DNA of 64,000 nucleotides from an uncultured Acidobacteriota bacterium. Lineage in GTDB: Bacteria; Acidobacteriota; UBA6911; CAINFC01. How positions within the stretch are numbered: position 1 is the stretch's first letter; each line of letters starts with the position of its first letter. A program made the translations under genes and the position numbers. Positions 28,273 through 36,066 of the stretch are shown piece after piece. The notes under the pieces are model-generated. The model was given only the letters and a program-made list of their open reading frames with translations, was not told where the DNA came from and searched no databases. The DNA lies in the NCBI GenBank assembly GCA_903847975.1, contig CAINFC010000148.1, positions 35,293-99,292 on the forward strand, written 5' to 3'.

Positions 28273-29154
28273 CTAATCGGTTTTGGATTTCCGGTCCATC
28301 GGATTTCGTTTTTCCGTCTTCATCAGCACCCAAAGGATGGGGGCCATGAGGCCCAGGGCGATCAGGAAAAAGACCACCCCCCCCCGGTGGTGCAGGTCGC
28401 TGCCGGTCAGCCATCGGGGATCGACGTACACGGCGAGCAGGGAAAGGGTCACGATGCGAATCGCATTCTTCATGAAAGCCATGGGAATGCCGATCAGCAC
28501 CAGCAGCAGCTTGCGCCACCACGTCTCCAGCATCAGGTGTCCGGCCAGGAGCGTGGTGATGAAGAGCGCCAGGCTGGACCGGATGCCGCTGCATTCCGGG
28601 GCGATCTCGATGTTGATGCCCGGCAGCATGAAAACCGTATCCTGTCGGTGATGTGGCGTCCCGATCAGCTGAAAAAGGATTCCCACCGCTTCCGCCGACC
28701 CTTTTTGCAGGAAAGTGACTATTTCCTGCACCCATAGCTGTGGAATCGGGACTGTCAAAAACAGGAAGAAGACCGGGAACAGCCCCTTCCGCAGGCATTC
28801 TTCCCCCAGAAAAAAGAGAAAGCCGCCCATCCAAAGAAGGACGAGCGCCAGTGTCTGAAGCGAGACCAGGTCGGATTCAGAAGACACTTCCCGCATCCGG
28901 TAAGCGGAGAGGTAGACCGAAAAGGCAATCAGCATCATGGCCGCTCCTCCCAGGATGGAAAAGCGGACTTTGGAAAAAATCTCCGCGCGGTTGCGGAAGA
29001 GCAGGAAGGAGCTGATGAGAGGGATCAGCAGAATGTGCGAGGAGTAATCGTTCCGGGAGGAGACCGTTATCAGCTGGTGCAGAAGCGGGATCTGGAAAAG
29101 AAGGCTCCCCAGGATAAAAAGCAGGAATAAAAGTAACGAATTCTTTGTGGTCAA
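28273..29154 (-). CDS. Exosortase (EpsH/Xrt-type transpeptidase)
   Basis: A 293-residue integral membrane protein with about eight hydrophobic segments. It carries the exosortase catalytic triad in order: Cys188 in APECSGIRSSLAL, Arg233 in MKNAIRIVTLS and His255/256 in SDLHHRGG. Exosortases cut PEP-CTERM-type sorting tails and are linked to exopolysaccharide production. The start is TTG 29154 with a strong GGAGGAGGG 5 bases away. No EpsI domain is fused to it and no PEP-CTERM substrate is seen in the window. It precedes the Tat oxidoreductase by 24 bases, so co-transcription is likely. Which Xrt subclass it belongs to cannot be told by eye. Confidence 0.9.
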   Translation of the reverse strand: MTTKNSLLLFLLFILGSLLFQIPLLHQLITVSSRNDYSSHILLIPLISSFLLFRNRAEIFSKVRFSILGGAAMMLIAFSVYLSAYRMREVSSESDLVSLQTLALVLLWMGGFLFFLGEECLRKGLFPVFFLFLTVPIPQLWVQEIVTFLQKGSAEAVGILFQLIGTPHHRQDTVFMLPGINIEIAPECSGIRSSLALFITTLLAGHLMLETWWRKLLLVLIGIPMAFMKNAIRIVTLSLLAVYVDPRWLTGSDLHHRGGVVFFLIALGLMAPILWVLMKTEKRNPMDRKSKTD

Positions 29155-29228
29155 GAAAACCCTCCTCCCCTCAGTTTATTCCGTTCTTAATTCCGGTTTT
29201 ACTTCCGCCTTTTTCCGCCAATTGGATT

Positions 29229-30806
29229 CTACTTAGAAACCGGCCGTAAATCCAGATCCTGATAATCAAAGCTGAAATCGGCCAGGGTGCTGCAGGCGCT
29301 CATTTTTAAATTCTCGACCTTTCCCTGGGGATTGAGATGAAAGGTAAGAAAAGCATCCGGAACGGTCCTGTCGCGAAAAACCGCCCGGAATGTGTCGTAC
29401 TGCCAGTGTTCCAGATCCGCCTGCAGCGCCGGACTGTTGGCCATTTTCAGCAGCAGCCGGCCGCTTTCCAGGCTCAGAACGACCCGCCCGTACCAGGGAT
29501 CGCTATACTCTCCGGCATAATCCTCCCATGCCAGGCTCGGACGGCTGTTCCGGTTCCGCTGTTCCGTTTCTTTCTTTTCGGCATCCCATGCCTTTTGGAT
29601 GCTTTCGGTCCGGATGCTTCGAAAGGCGGAGATCCAGTCGGTGGAGGGGGAGTGCAGGTAATGTTCCAAAATGTGATAGAACACCGAGGTGTAGGCTCCG
29701 CTCTCCTCCTGATTGGTCAGAATAATGACCCCCAGGCTCAGATCCGGCATCATGGCAACGGTGGTCACCATGCCGACCAGAGAACCACCGTGAGAAACCA
29801 CCTTATGGCCCTGGAAATCCCGCAGCGACCAGCCCAGGGCATATCCGGAAAAGGCGGATCGGGCCGCCCGAAGACTCTCCGGAGGCTCGGATGGTCGAAT
29901 CGGGGTATGCATCTGCCAAAGCTCCCGGGCGACGGCGTCGCTCCATAGCCCGGCTCCGTCCGGGCGCTTGCCGCGACGGAGGTGAGCGGCAACCCAGCGC
30001 GAAAGGTCCAGCACATTGCTGCGAATGCCGGCCGCCGCCGCCCAGGTGTGATCCAGGGTGTAGGGCACCGGTACCAGGGGACCGTCGAGGCGCCACCCCT
30101 TGGAATGCGGCTCGGCCAGGTTGGCATCGGGCGGCAGCCCGCGATTGGTAATCCGCGTGGATTTCATCTCCAGCGGCTGGAACAGGCTCTCGGTAACGAA
30201 TTGGTCATACGTTTGCCCGCTGACCGAATGAATGAGCTCACCGGCAATCACGAACATCAGGTTGTTATAGGCATAACGGCTTCGAAAGCCGGATGCCGGC
30301 CGGAGGAACCGGGCCAGGTAGACGACTTCGTCCCGCCGGCGCGTGGTATCGGGCCAGAAAAGCAGGTCGCCGGCTCCCAGGCCCAGGCCGCTGCGATGGC
30401 AGAGGAGGTCCCGGACCATGATCTCCTTGCTGACATAGGGGTCGTACAGCACGAATCCCGGCAGGTGCTTCTGCACGGGATCGTCCCAGGACAGCTTCTT
30501 CCGGTCGGCCAGAAGACCGATGGCGGTGGCGGTAAAAGCTTTCGTGTTGGATGCGATTCCAAAAAGGGTGAATTCGTCCACTTTTTCCGGAGATCCCAGC
30601 TTGCGAACTCCGTATCCTTTGGCCAATTCCAGCTGCCCATCCTTGACAATGGCCAGAGCGAGGCCGGGAACCTCGAACTCCTTCATGGCCCGGGCGACAT
30701 AGACATCCAGATCCGAAGGAGGGGCCGGCGTGGCCGTGACCAGGCAAACCGCCAGGCAGATAAAAACAGTAGCGGCTCCTGCTGTCCTGGGGAGAGAAAT
30801 TTTCAT
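29229..30806 (-). CDS. Secreted serine hydrolase, beta-lactamase (class C/EstB) family
   Basis: A 525-residue exported protein with a signal peptide (about 1-26, to VTATPAPP). The penicillin-binding/beta-lactamase fold shows the SxxK nucleophile motif (GIASNTKAFTATAIG), the YxN motif (RYAYNNLMFVIAGE) and HGGSLVGM in place of KTG. A C-terminal beta domain (about 410-520) of the DUF3471 type follows. AGGAAGG precedes the ATG. Such proteins are usually D-aminopeptidases or esterases rather than resistance enzymes. It is followed downstream (74 bases) by the exosortase gene. Confidence 0.88.
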   Translation of the reverse strand: MKISLPRTAGAATVFICLAVCLVTATPAPPSDLDVYVARAMKEFEVPGLALAIVKDGQLELAKGYGVRKLGSPEKVDEFTLFGIASNTKAFTATAIGLLADRKKLSWDDPVQKHLPGFVLYDPYVSKEIMVRDLLCHRSGLGLGAGDLLFWPDTTRRRDEVVYLARFLRPASGFRSRYAYNNLMFVIAGELIHSVSGQTYDQFVTESLFQPLEMKSTRITNRGLPPDANLAEPHSKGWRLDGPLVPVPYTLDHTWAAAAGIRSNVLDLSRWVAAHLRRGKRPDGAGLWSDAVARELWQMHTPIRPSEPPESLRAARSAFSGYALGWSLRDFQGHKVVSHGGSLVGMVTTVAMMPDLSLGVIILTNQEESGAYTSVFYHILEHYLHSPSTDWISAFRSIRTESIQKAWDAEKKETEQRNRNSRPSLAWEDYAGEYSDPWYGRVVLSLESGRLLLKMANSPALQADLEHWQYDTFRAVFRDRTVPDAFLTFHLNPQGKVENLKMSACSTLADFSFDYQDLDLRPVSK

Positions 30807-30834
30807 GGAAACCTTCCTAGGAAAAGGTTTTTGG

Positions 30835-30927
<93 letters not shown>

Positions 30928-31047
30928 AGGCTGATCCGTACGTCGCACCAAACGCGAAGGATTTTAGCAGATTTCCCCTGGAAAAGTCGATGATTCGACT
31001 AAAAATAATTCCCACCCCCGGGGGAGGAGCGGAGCGCAGCCGTGAAA

Positions 31048-31410
31048 TCAGGCTCGGGCTTCGGACTTGGCTTCGCTCTTGTTTTCGCTTTTCGTTGCGG
31101 AAGGCGTCTCCGGAGCGCTCTTGGATTCTTTTGCCTCTTTGGATTCCCCGGAACTCCCCGAACTCCCATTCCCGTTGCCGCTTTCAGCGGCTCCGGCCTT
31201 GGTGGAGCCGTTCGTGCCGCTTCCCGAGTTCTTGCGCGCGTAATCGGTCAGGTACCAGCCGGAACCCTTCAGGTGAAAAGAAGAAACAGAGATTTTCTTT
31301 TCCAGGCGACCGGAGCAGTCCCCACAAACCGAAAGGGGCGCATCGGAAAAACGCTGAATCACTTCCGTTTCGCGGCCGCAATCCCGACAAATGTACTCAT
31401 AAATAGGCAT
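31048..31410 (-). CDS. FmdB-type zinc-ribbon protein with low-complexity tail
   Basis: 120 residues. The first 45 form the FmdB/CxxC zinc ribbon: MPIYEYICRDCGRE and CGDCSGRLEKK give two CxxC knuckles. After GSGWYLTDYARKN comes a Ser/Gly/Glu/Lys-rich disordered tail. The start is ATG 31410, with GAGGGAAAGAG upstream; the frame stays open further but the homology starts here. These short proteins are widespread and are thought to be regulatory, without a settled role. Confidence 0.9.
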   Translation of the reverse strand: MPIYEYICRDCGRETEVIQRFSDAPLSVCGDCSGRLEKKISVSSFHLKGSGWYLTDYARKNSGSGTNGSTKAGAAESGNGNGSSGSSGESKEAKESKSAPETPSATKSENKSEAKSEARA

Positions 31411-31543
31411 ATCGCTCTTTCCCTCAGAAAATTTTCCGCTCCTTATATAACATTCGGACTCCGGAATTGCAAGGTTGAAGCGCCCGCAAATCCGAAAATT
31501 GGCAGAGAACAGATGCAGGGGTTCAGGAAAATCCGGACAGGGA

Positions 31544-31918
31544 TCAAGGCTGAAACTGGAAGAAACCGCCTTCTCCGGAAACCAGCAGTTTGTCCAGGTA
31601 GTAGCTTCCGTCGCGGAAAAGAACCTTGACCGCATTTCTTTCGGGGCGTTCCGCTGTAGGATTCAGGACCGCTTTTACGCTGACCAGGACCTGTTCCTTG
31701 CCGGGCTTTCGAAACTTGACCAGAACCTGCCCCCCGGCCTGAGGAAGGATGTCAATTTCGTAGGGCCCGGGATCGAGGGTGTCCGCTCCCGCGCGCGCGG
31801 CTACCGGCAACCGGACGCTCACGCTTTTCGGCACATCCGGCGCCGCCCAGGCGGGTAAAGCCAACAGGGTCAGAAGGAAAATCGTCACCACGGGCCTGGC
31901 AATCCATTTTTCTCTCAT
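31544..31918 (-). CDS. Small secreted protein of unknown function
   Basis: 124 residues with a clear Sec signal peptide (IARPVVTIFLLTLLALPAWA). The mature part is a small beta-rich domain (SVRLPVAARAGADTLDPGPY, QVLVKFRKPG, LFRDGSYYLDKLLV). No Shine-Dalgarno is obvious before ATG 31918. It lies 133 bases upstream of the FmdB-type gene on the same strand. I do not recognise the family; the layout resembles small periplasmic proteins found near other Acidobacteriota genes. Confidence 0.65.
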   Translation of the reverse strand: MREKWIARPVVTIFLLTLLALPAWAAPDVPKSVSVRLPVAARAGADTLDPGPYEIDILPQAGGQVLVKFRKPGKEQVLVSVKAVLNPTAERPERNAVKVLFRDGSYYLDKLLVSGEGGFFQFQP

Positions 31919-32019
31919 AAAGAAATTTTACCATGCCATGCCTCCCCTTGCGGAGGGAAGTCCATTTTAATTTCATGCGCCTTGCCACAACTCCAGATTG
32001 GAACCATTCTCTCCGGCTC

Positions 32020-32110
32020 TCTTTCCATTCTTCCCTCCCCTCCCTTTCTTCCTGTGGAGTCTTCCTCTCCTCAGGCGGCTGCGAAGATCTGTGAGAAAAA
32101 GGAATCCGGG
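32020..32110. repeat. Family A repeat, degenerate copy
   Basis: Only the pyrimidine arm is well kept (TTTCCATTCTTCCCTCCCCT then CCCTTTCTTCCTGT); the complementary purine arm is degraded. It directly precedes a family B unit, repeating the A-then-B order seen at 26448-26790. The gap 31919-32518 contains only these repeats and no gene. Confidence 0.55.
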
Positions 32111-32154
32111 AGGCACCGCTTGCGGGAAGAAGACTTTGGAACGGTCCGGCATTT

Positions 32155-32455
32155 ATGACGGCCCGGCGAAAAGTAGCAGGAACCCCAAAGGGGTTCCGGA
32201 ACACAGCCCGGGGTTGTGCCGCAGGCGCTACCCCGGGTAGGCGGATTTTTTTGAAAATCAGCCCTGTAAGGGCTGCGCAAATACCTGGTATTGCTGGATT
32301 TTGCGCAACCCCTTCAGGGTTGTCGCCTGCGGGTGTCCCTTCCCGGGGTAGGCGCGAAACGCGCCAACCCCGGGAAGGGTTACGGAGCATTTTCATGGCT
32401 TTCCCCAGCGGAAATTCGAAGATGTGGGACTTTCTGCCGGGTCATCATTTATAGT
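32155..32455. repeat. Family B multi-hairpin element, copy 2 (full length)
   Basis: The most complete unit, about 290 bases. It is bounded by GGCCCGGCGAAAAGT and its rough inverse ACTTTCTGCCGGGTC. Stems include GGAACCCC-AAA-GGGGTTCC (32179-32197), CAGCCCT-GTA-AGGGCTG (32259-32275), CAACCC-CTTCA-GGGTTG, and CCCGGGGTAGGCGCG pairing with CGCGCCAACCCCGGG. Stems match the other copies while the loops differ. Confidence 0.85.
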
Positions 32456-32518
32456 AAACTGTATTTTTCCAAAGGAGCAGGGATTGCAGGGGTCCTCAAC
32501 GAAGTATCGAATCGGGGC

Positions 32519-33100
32519 GTGGTTTTGAAAACAGGGGCTTTTATACAGGAATTCATGCGTCAGCCAAAGCTGACCGGCGCTATTCTGCCCAGTTCACCCC
32601 ATCTGGCCGAACGTATGATTCAACAGATCGACTTCGACAAGGCAGCCTCCATCGTCGAATTCGGACCGGGCACCGGGTCCTTCACGCGGCTGATCCTTTC
32701 CCGAAAAAGGGAATGCACCAGCTTCTTTGCCCTGGAACTGAACGAGAACATGTATCTCGATCTGCACAGGCAGTATCCCGAACTTCTTTTATATAATGAT
32801 TCCGCGACCCGGATTCACGATTATCTGCAAAAAAACCGTCTGACCAGAGTAGATGCGGTCATCAGCGGGCTTCCCTGGGCCAACTTTTCCGAGCAGACTC
32901 AGGACGAAATCCTCATCCCCACGATCTCGGCTCTTCATCCCGGCGGCACTTTTTCATGCTTTGCCTATCTGCAGGGCCTGGTCCTGCCATCGGCCATCCG
33001 CTTTCGAAGGAAGCTCAATCGCTACTTCCGAGATGTCAAGGTAAGTCCGGTTGTCTGGCGGAACTGCCCTCCCGCCATTGTTTATTGGTGTACCAGGTAG
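32519..33100 (+). CDS. SAM-dependent methyltransferase, phospholipid N-methyltransferase (PmtA)-like
   Basis: About 193 residues. The N-terminal LTGAILPSSPHLAERM is the opening typical of PmtA-like and rRNA-dimethylase-related enzymes. SAM motif I is IVEFGPGTGSFTR, an acidic residue follows in FALELNENMY, and SGLPWANFS is the motif IV-like segment. PmtA methylates phosphatidylethanolamine at the membrane surface; that assignment is by resemblance. The start is uncertain. GTG 32519 gives a normal length, while AAAGGAG at 32471-32477 hints at a start further upstream where no ATG, GTG or TTG fits the frame. It ends 23 bases before the kinase gene at 33124. Confidence 0.75.
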   Translation: MVLKTGAFIQEFMRQPKLTGAILPSSPHLAERMIQQIDFDKAASIVEFGPGTGSFTRLILSRKRECTSFFALELNENMYLDLHRQYPELLLYNDSATRIHDYLQKNRLTRVDAVISGLPWANFSEQTQDEILIPTISALHPGGTFSCFAYLQGLVLPSAIRFRRKLNRYFRDVKVSPVVWRNCPPAIVYWCTR

Positions 33101-33123
33101 ATCACCCCTATAAGGAGACGCAC

Positions 33124-34698
33124 ATGTCCAATCTGTTTGCCGGCATAGACAGCTCAACGCAAGGAACCAAACTGGTGGTCATCGACCTCCAGTCCCAGGC
33201 AGTCCTTCATACGGATAGCGTTAATTATGACCAGGATCTACCGGAATACGGGACGAAAAACGGCGTCTGCCCCTCCGACAAGGCCGGTGTTTCCGAATCG
33301 GATCCGGCCATGTGGGTCCACGCCCTGGATCTGCTGCTGGAACGTCTGCAGCAGTCGGCGGTCCCCCAGGACCGCATCCGATGCCTTTCGGTATCCGGGC
33401 AGCAGCACGGCCTGGTCACGCTGGATGCCGAGGGGCGGTTGACCCGATCGAAATCCAAGCTCTGGAACGACTTCAGCACCGAGGAGGAATGCCGGCTGCT
33501 CACGGAAGCCGTGGGTGGTGCGGAAAGAATGATCGCCGAAGTCGGCAATAGCCAGCGAACCGGCTACACCGCCGCCAAGATCTTCCACATGGTGCGGAAC
33601 GAGCCCGAAGCCTTCTCCCGCACGGCCACCTGCTTCCTGGTTCACAACTTCATTAACTGGTACCTCACCGGCGGCACCGAAGGGGGTGTCCGGGTCATGG
33701 AACCGGGCGATGCCTCGGGCATGGCCCTGTGGCACCCCGGCCGACGGGCCTGGTCGGATAAGGTCCTTATGGCCATTTCACCGGAACTCTCCGGGAAACT
33801 CCCGCCGATTCTCCCTTCGGATGAGCCGATCGGACGACTCGGACAAAAACTGGCCGCCCGCTTCGCGATGGACCCGGACTGCCTGATCGATGCCGGCTGC
33901 GGAGACAACATGTACGGCGCGGTCGGCACCGGCAATGTGACCCCCGGCATCGTTACCGTCAGCCTGGGAACCAGCGGCACGGCCTACACCATGCTGCACG
34001 AGCCTTTTGTAGATCCGTGCGGCGAAATCGCCGCCTTCTGCGACAGCACCGGCCATTTCCTGCCGCTGCTTTGCGTTTCCAACCTGGCCAACGGCTACAA
34101 CGCTGTCCTGGAGCATTACGGCATCAGCCACGGGGAGTTCAACGACCTGATCTCCCGAACTCCGGCAGGCAACGGGGGACGTCTGCTCATCCCATGGTAT
34201 GTCGGCGAGCGAACCCCGGACGTGCCGGTGGCCGCACCCGTTTATTTCGGATTTGAAATCGAGGGTTTTACTCGCGAAAACCTCTGCCGCGCGGTCCTGG
34301 AGGGGCATGTTCTCAATCTTTACGACGGCTTCCGCAAGATGCCGATCGTCCCGCGGGAAATCCGCCTGACCGGCGGATTGTCGCAGTCGGAAGCCTGGTG
34401 CCAGACGATCGCCGACGTGTTTGAAGCCGAGGCCGTTCCGGTGGAAGGGGAAGGAGCCGCCCTGGGCGCCGCTCTCCATGCCGCCTGGGTTTGGGAGCGT
34501 CAAAAGGGGAATTCGGTTTCTCTTGCGGATGTGGTACGGCCCTTTGTCCGGCTTCGCGAAGATCAGCGCAAGAAGCCCGGTGCCGCTCACGCCGCCGTCT
34601 ATCGCACCCAGAAAGAGATGTTTCGCGCCCTGAGCAGCCGGGTCCGCGGCATGGTAGCCGGGCCGGATCCGTTCGTACTTCGCGAAACGATCCGGTAG
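33124..34698 (+). CDS. Xylulokinase-type FGGY carbohydrate kinase
   Basis: 524 residues, typical for FGGY kinases. The N-terminal phosphate-binding loop is FAGIDSSTQGTKLVV. VSGQQHGLVTLD and KLWNDFSTEEEC are characteristic of xylulokinases and related ketose kinases. The C-terminal half has VTVSLGTSGTAYT, and RLTGGLSQSEAWCQ before a final helix. It phosphorylates a ketopentose or a similar sugar with ATP in the cytosol. AAGGAGA precedes ATG 33124. It lies between a methyltransferase and endonuclease V genes, which give no pathway hint. The exact sugar cannot be read from sequence. Confidence 0.88.
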   Translation: MSNLFAGIDSSTQGTKLVVIDLQSQAVLHTDSVNYDQDLPEYGTKNGVCPSDKAGVSESDPAMWVHALDLLLERLQQSAVPQDRIRCLSVSGQQHGLVTLDAEGRLTRSKSKLWNDFSTEEECRLLTEAVGGAERMIAEVGNSQRTGYTAAKIFHMVRNEPEAFSRTATCFLVHNFINWYLTGGTEGGVRVMEPGDASGMALWHPGRRAWSDKVLMAISPELSGKLPPILPSDEPIGRLGQKLAARFAMDPDCLIDAGCGDNMYGAVGTGNVTPGIVTVSLGTSGTAYTMLHEPFVDPCGEIAAFCDSTGHFLPLLCVSNLANGYNAVLEHYGISHGEFNDLISRTPAGNGGRLLIPWYVGERTPDVPVAAPVYFGFEIEGFTRENLCRAVLEGHVLNLYDGFRKMPIVPREIRLTGGLSQSEAWCQTIADVFEAEAVPVEGEGAALGAALHAAWVWERQKGNSVSLADVVRPFVRLREDQRKKPGAAHAAVYRTQKEMFRALSSRVRGMVAGPDPFVLRETIR

Positions 34699-34717
34699 AA
34701 ACCCTCCGCATTCCGTT

Positions 34718-35404
34718 ATGCCGGCCTCTTCTCCGTTGCACACCTGGGACCTCAGCCTCGCGGAAGCGAGATCCCTGCAGGAGCGGCTCGCCGGAGAGCT
34801 GCATTTCCCCCTTCAAAAGGCCGGCTTTCGCTGGGCGGCCGGCGCGGATGTCGCCTTTCATTCCTCCAGCAACCGGATCGTTGCGGCCGTGGTTCTGGTC
34901 GATGGGAAATCCGGTGCCGTTGCGGAAGAATGCCACGTGGTCCGGGAAGCCACTTTCCCTTACATCCCCGGCTATCTTTCTTTTCGCGAGGCGCCAGCGG
35001 TATTGGAAGCCTGCAGCCTCCTGGGCCGGCTGCCGGAGGTGCTGCTCCTGGACGGCCAGGGGCTGGCCCATCCGAGGCGCTTCGGACTGGCCTGCCATCT
35101 GGGTCTATGGCTGGGCATTCCCACCATCGGCTGCGCCAAGAGCCGCCTGGTGGGAGATTTTATTTCCCCGGGCCCGGATCCCGGCAGCTGGACCGACCTG
35201 ACCGACAAAGGCGAGAAGGTGGGAGCGGTACTGCGAACCCGCAAAAAAGTCAAACCGCTTTTCATTTCTCCAGGACATCTTCTCCCGCTCCCGCTCTGCA
35301 TCCGGACCGTGCTTGACTTCTGCCGGGGCTTCCGGCTTCCGGAGCCGACCCGCCAGGCACATCTGCTGGTTACCCGGCTTCGCCGCACGCTGGGCCCCCG
35401 CTAA
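34718..35404 (+). CDS. nfi: Endonuclease V (deoxyinosine 3'-endonuclease)
   Basis: 228 residues, the normal length. It has the three acidic metal ligands in the expected positions: Asp44 in AGADVAF, Glu91 in YIPGYLSFRE and Asp112 in LLLDGQGLAHPRR. The substrate pocket motifs FGLACHLG and IGCAKSRL follow. It cleaves DNA next to inosine formed by adenine deamination. It begins 19 bases after the sugar-kinase stop, so read-through transcription is likely. It is the last gene before a gene-free 662-base stretch of repeats. Confidence 0.93.
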   Translation: MPASSPLHTWDLSLAEARSLQERLAGELHFPLQKAGFRWAAGADVAFHSSSNRIVAAVVLVDGKSGAVAEECHVVREATFPYIPGYLSFREAPAVLEACSLLGRLPEVLLLDGQGLAHPRRFGLACHLGLWLGIPTIGCAKSRLVGDFISPGPDPGSWTDLTDKGEKVGAVLRTRKKVKPLFISPGHLLPLPLCIRTVLDFCRGFRLPEPTRQAHLLVTRLRRTLGPR

Positions 35405-35412
35405 ACAGGTAA

Positions 35413-35615
35413 AGGGACCCCAAGTCCCATCGGGACGGCAGAATCGAACCCATCCCACACTTTTTACACCTTCCACAGCAAAAAAGATGAAGCTGCAATA
35501 AGCCGGGAACCGTCGCGCAACGATCTCCCCAACGAAATCTTTTTGGAGTACAAGCTTTAAGCTTGCGTACCACAAGCGGAATCCTGCTCGCAGCGCGCCA
35601 CCTGAAGCTGGAACT
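35413..35615. repeat. Minor shared intergenic blocks
   Basis: AAGTCCCATCGGGACGGCAGA (35422 onward) matches TCCCATCGGAACGGCAGA near 53320. At 35552-35564 lies AGCTTTAAGCTT, a perfect palindrome. CACAAGCGGAATCC with CTCGCAGC (about 35573-35600) matches the block at about 19837. No gene is visible here. Confidence 0.5.
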
Positions 35616-35624
35616 CGGCAGGAT

Positions 35625-35915
35625 GGCGCGGCAAAAAATCCCACACCTTCGAATTCCCTTTCGAGAAAGCCCTGAAAGGGCTTCGTAACACAGCCCGGGG
35701 TTGGCGCGCTTCGCGCTTACCCCGGGTTGGGACACCCGCAAGCAGCAACCCTGTATGGGTTGCGCATAATCCAGCCATGCCAGGTGTTTGCCCAGCCCTT
35801 TCAGGGCTGGGGTTTTAACCAATCCGCCTACCCGGGGTTGCGCCTTTGCGGCGCAACCCCGGGCTGTGATCCGGAACCCCTTTCGAGGTTCCAGACTTAT
35901 TGCGAGATTTTCAGG
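35625..35915. repeat. Family B multi-hairpin element, copy 3 (inverted)
   Basis: The same order of blocks as copy 2 read from the other strand. It starts GGCAAAAAATCCCACACC, then AAGCCCTGAAAGGGCTT, CCCGGGGTTGGCGCG pairing with CGCGCTTACCCCGGG, CAACCCTGTATGGGTTG and CAGCCCT-TTC-AGGGCTG (35793-35809). It closes with CCGGAACCCCTTTCGAGGTTCC. It fills the gap between endonuclease V and the cytochrome gene. Confidence 0.85.
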
Positions 35916-36000
35916 AAGGGGAAAGGAAGCTGTCGAAGCATACCTGAAGGGAGCCGGGTTTATTAAGGCCCGTCCCGATTCCGGGAGGTTTCTACGGACG

Positions 36001-36027
36001 AAAAAAGGGCGGATGACTCCGCCCTTT
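36001..36027 (-). terminator. Rho-independent terminator of the cytochrome gene
   Basis: On the minus strand AAAGGGCGGA pairs with TCCGCCCTTT around a four-base loop and runs straight into a T tract. It starts about 40 bases after the cytochrome stop codon at 36067, exactly where a terminator is expected. Confidence 0.85.
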
Positions 36028-36066
36028 CTTCGTGCCCTGTCAGGCAGGAATGTGTCTGTCTGAGTG

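Noticed and set aside
29229..30806. Beta-lactam resistance gene
   Set aside because: The KTG box is replaced by HGG and a DUF3471-type domain is attached, as in esterase or peptidase relatives.
35425..35460. A tRNA-like stretch (AGAATCGAACCCATCCC)
   Set aside because: Only the T-loop-like word is present; no acceptor or anticodon arm can be built, and it is part of a recurring intergenic block.
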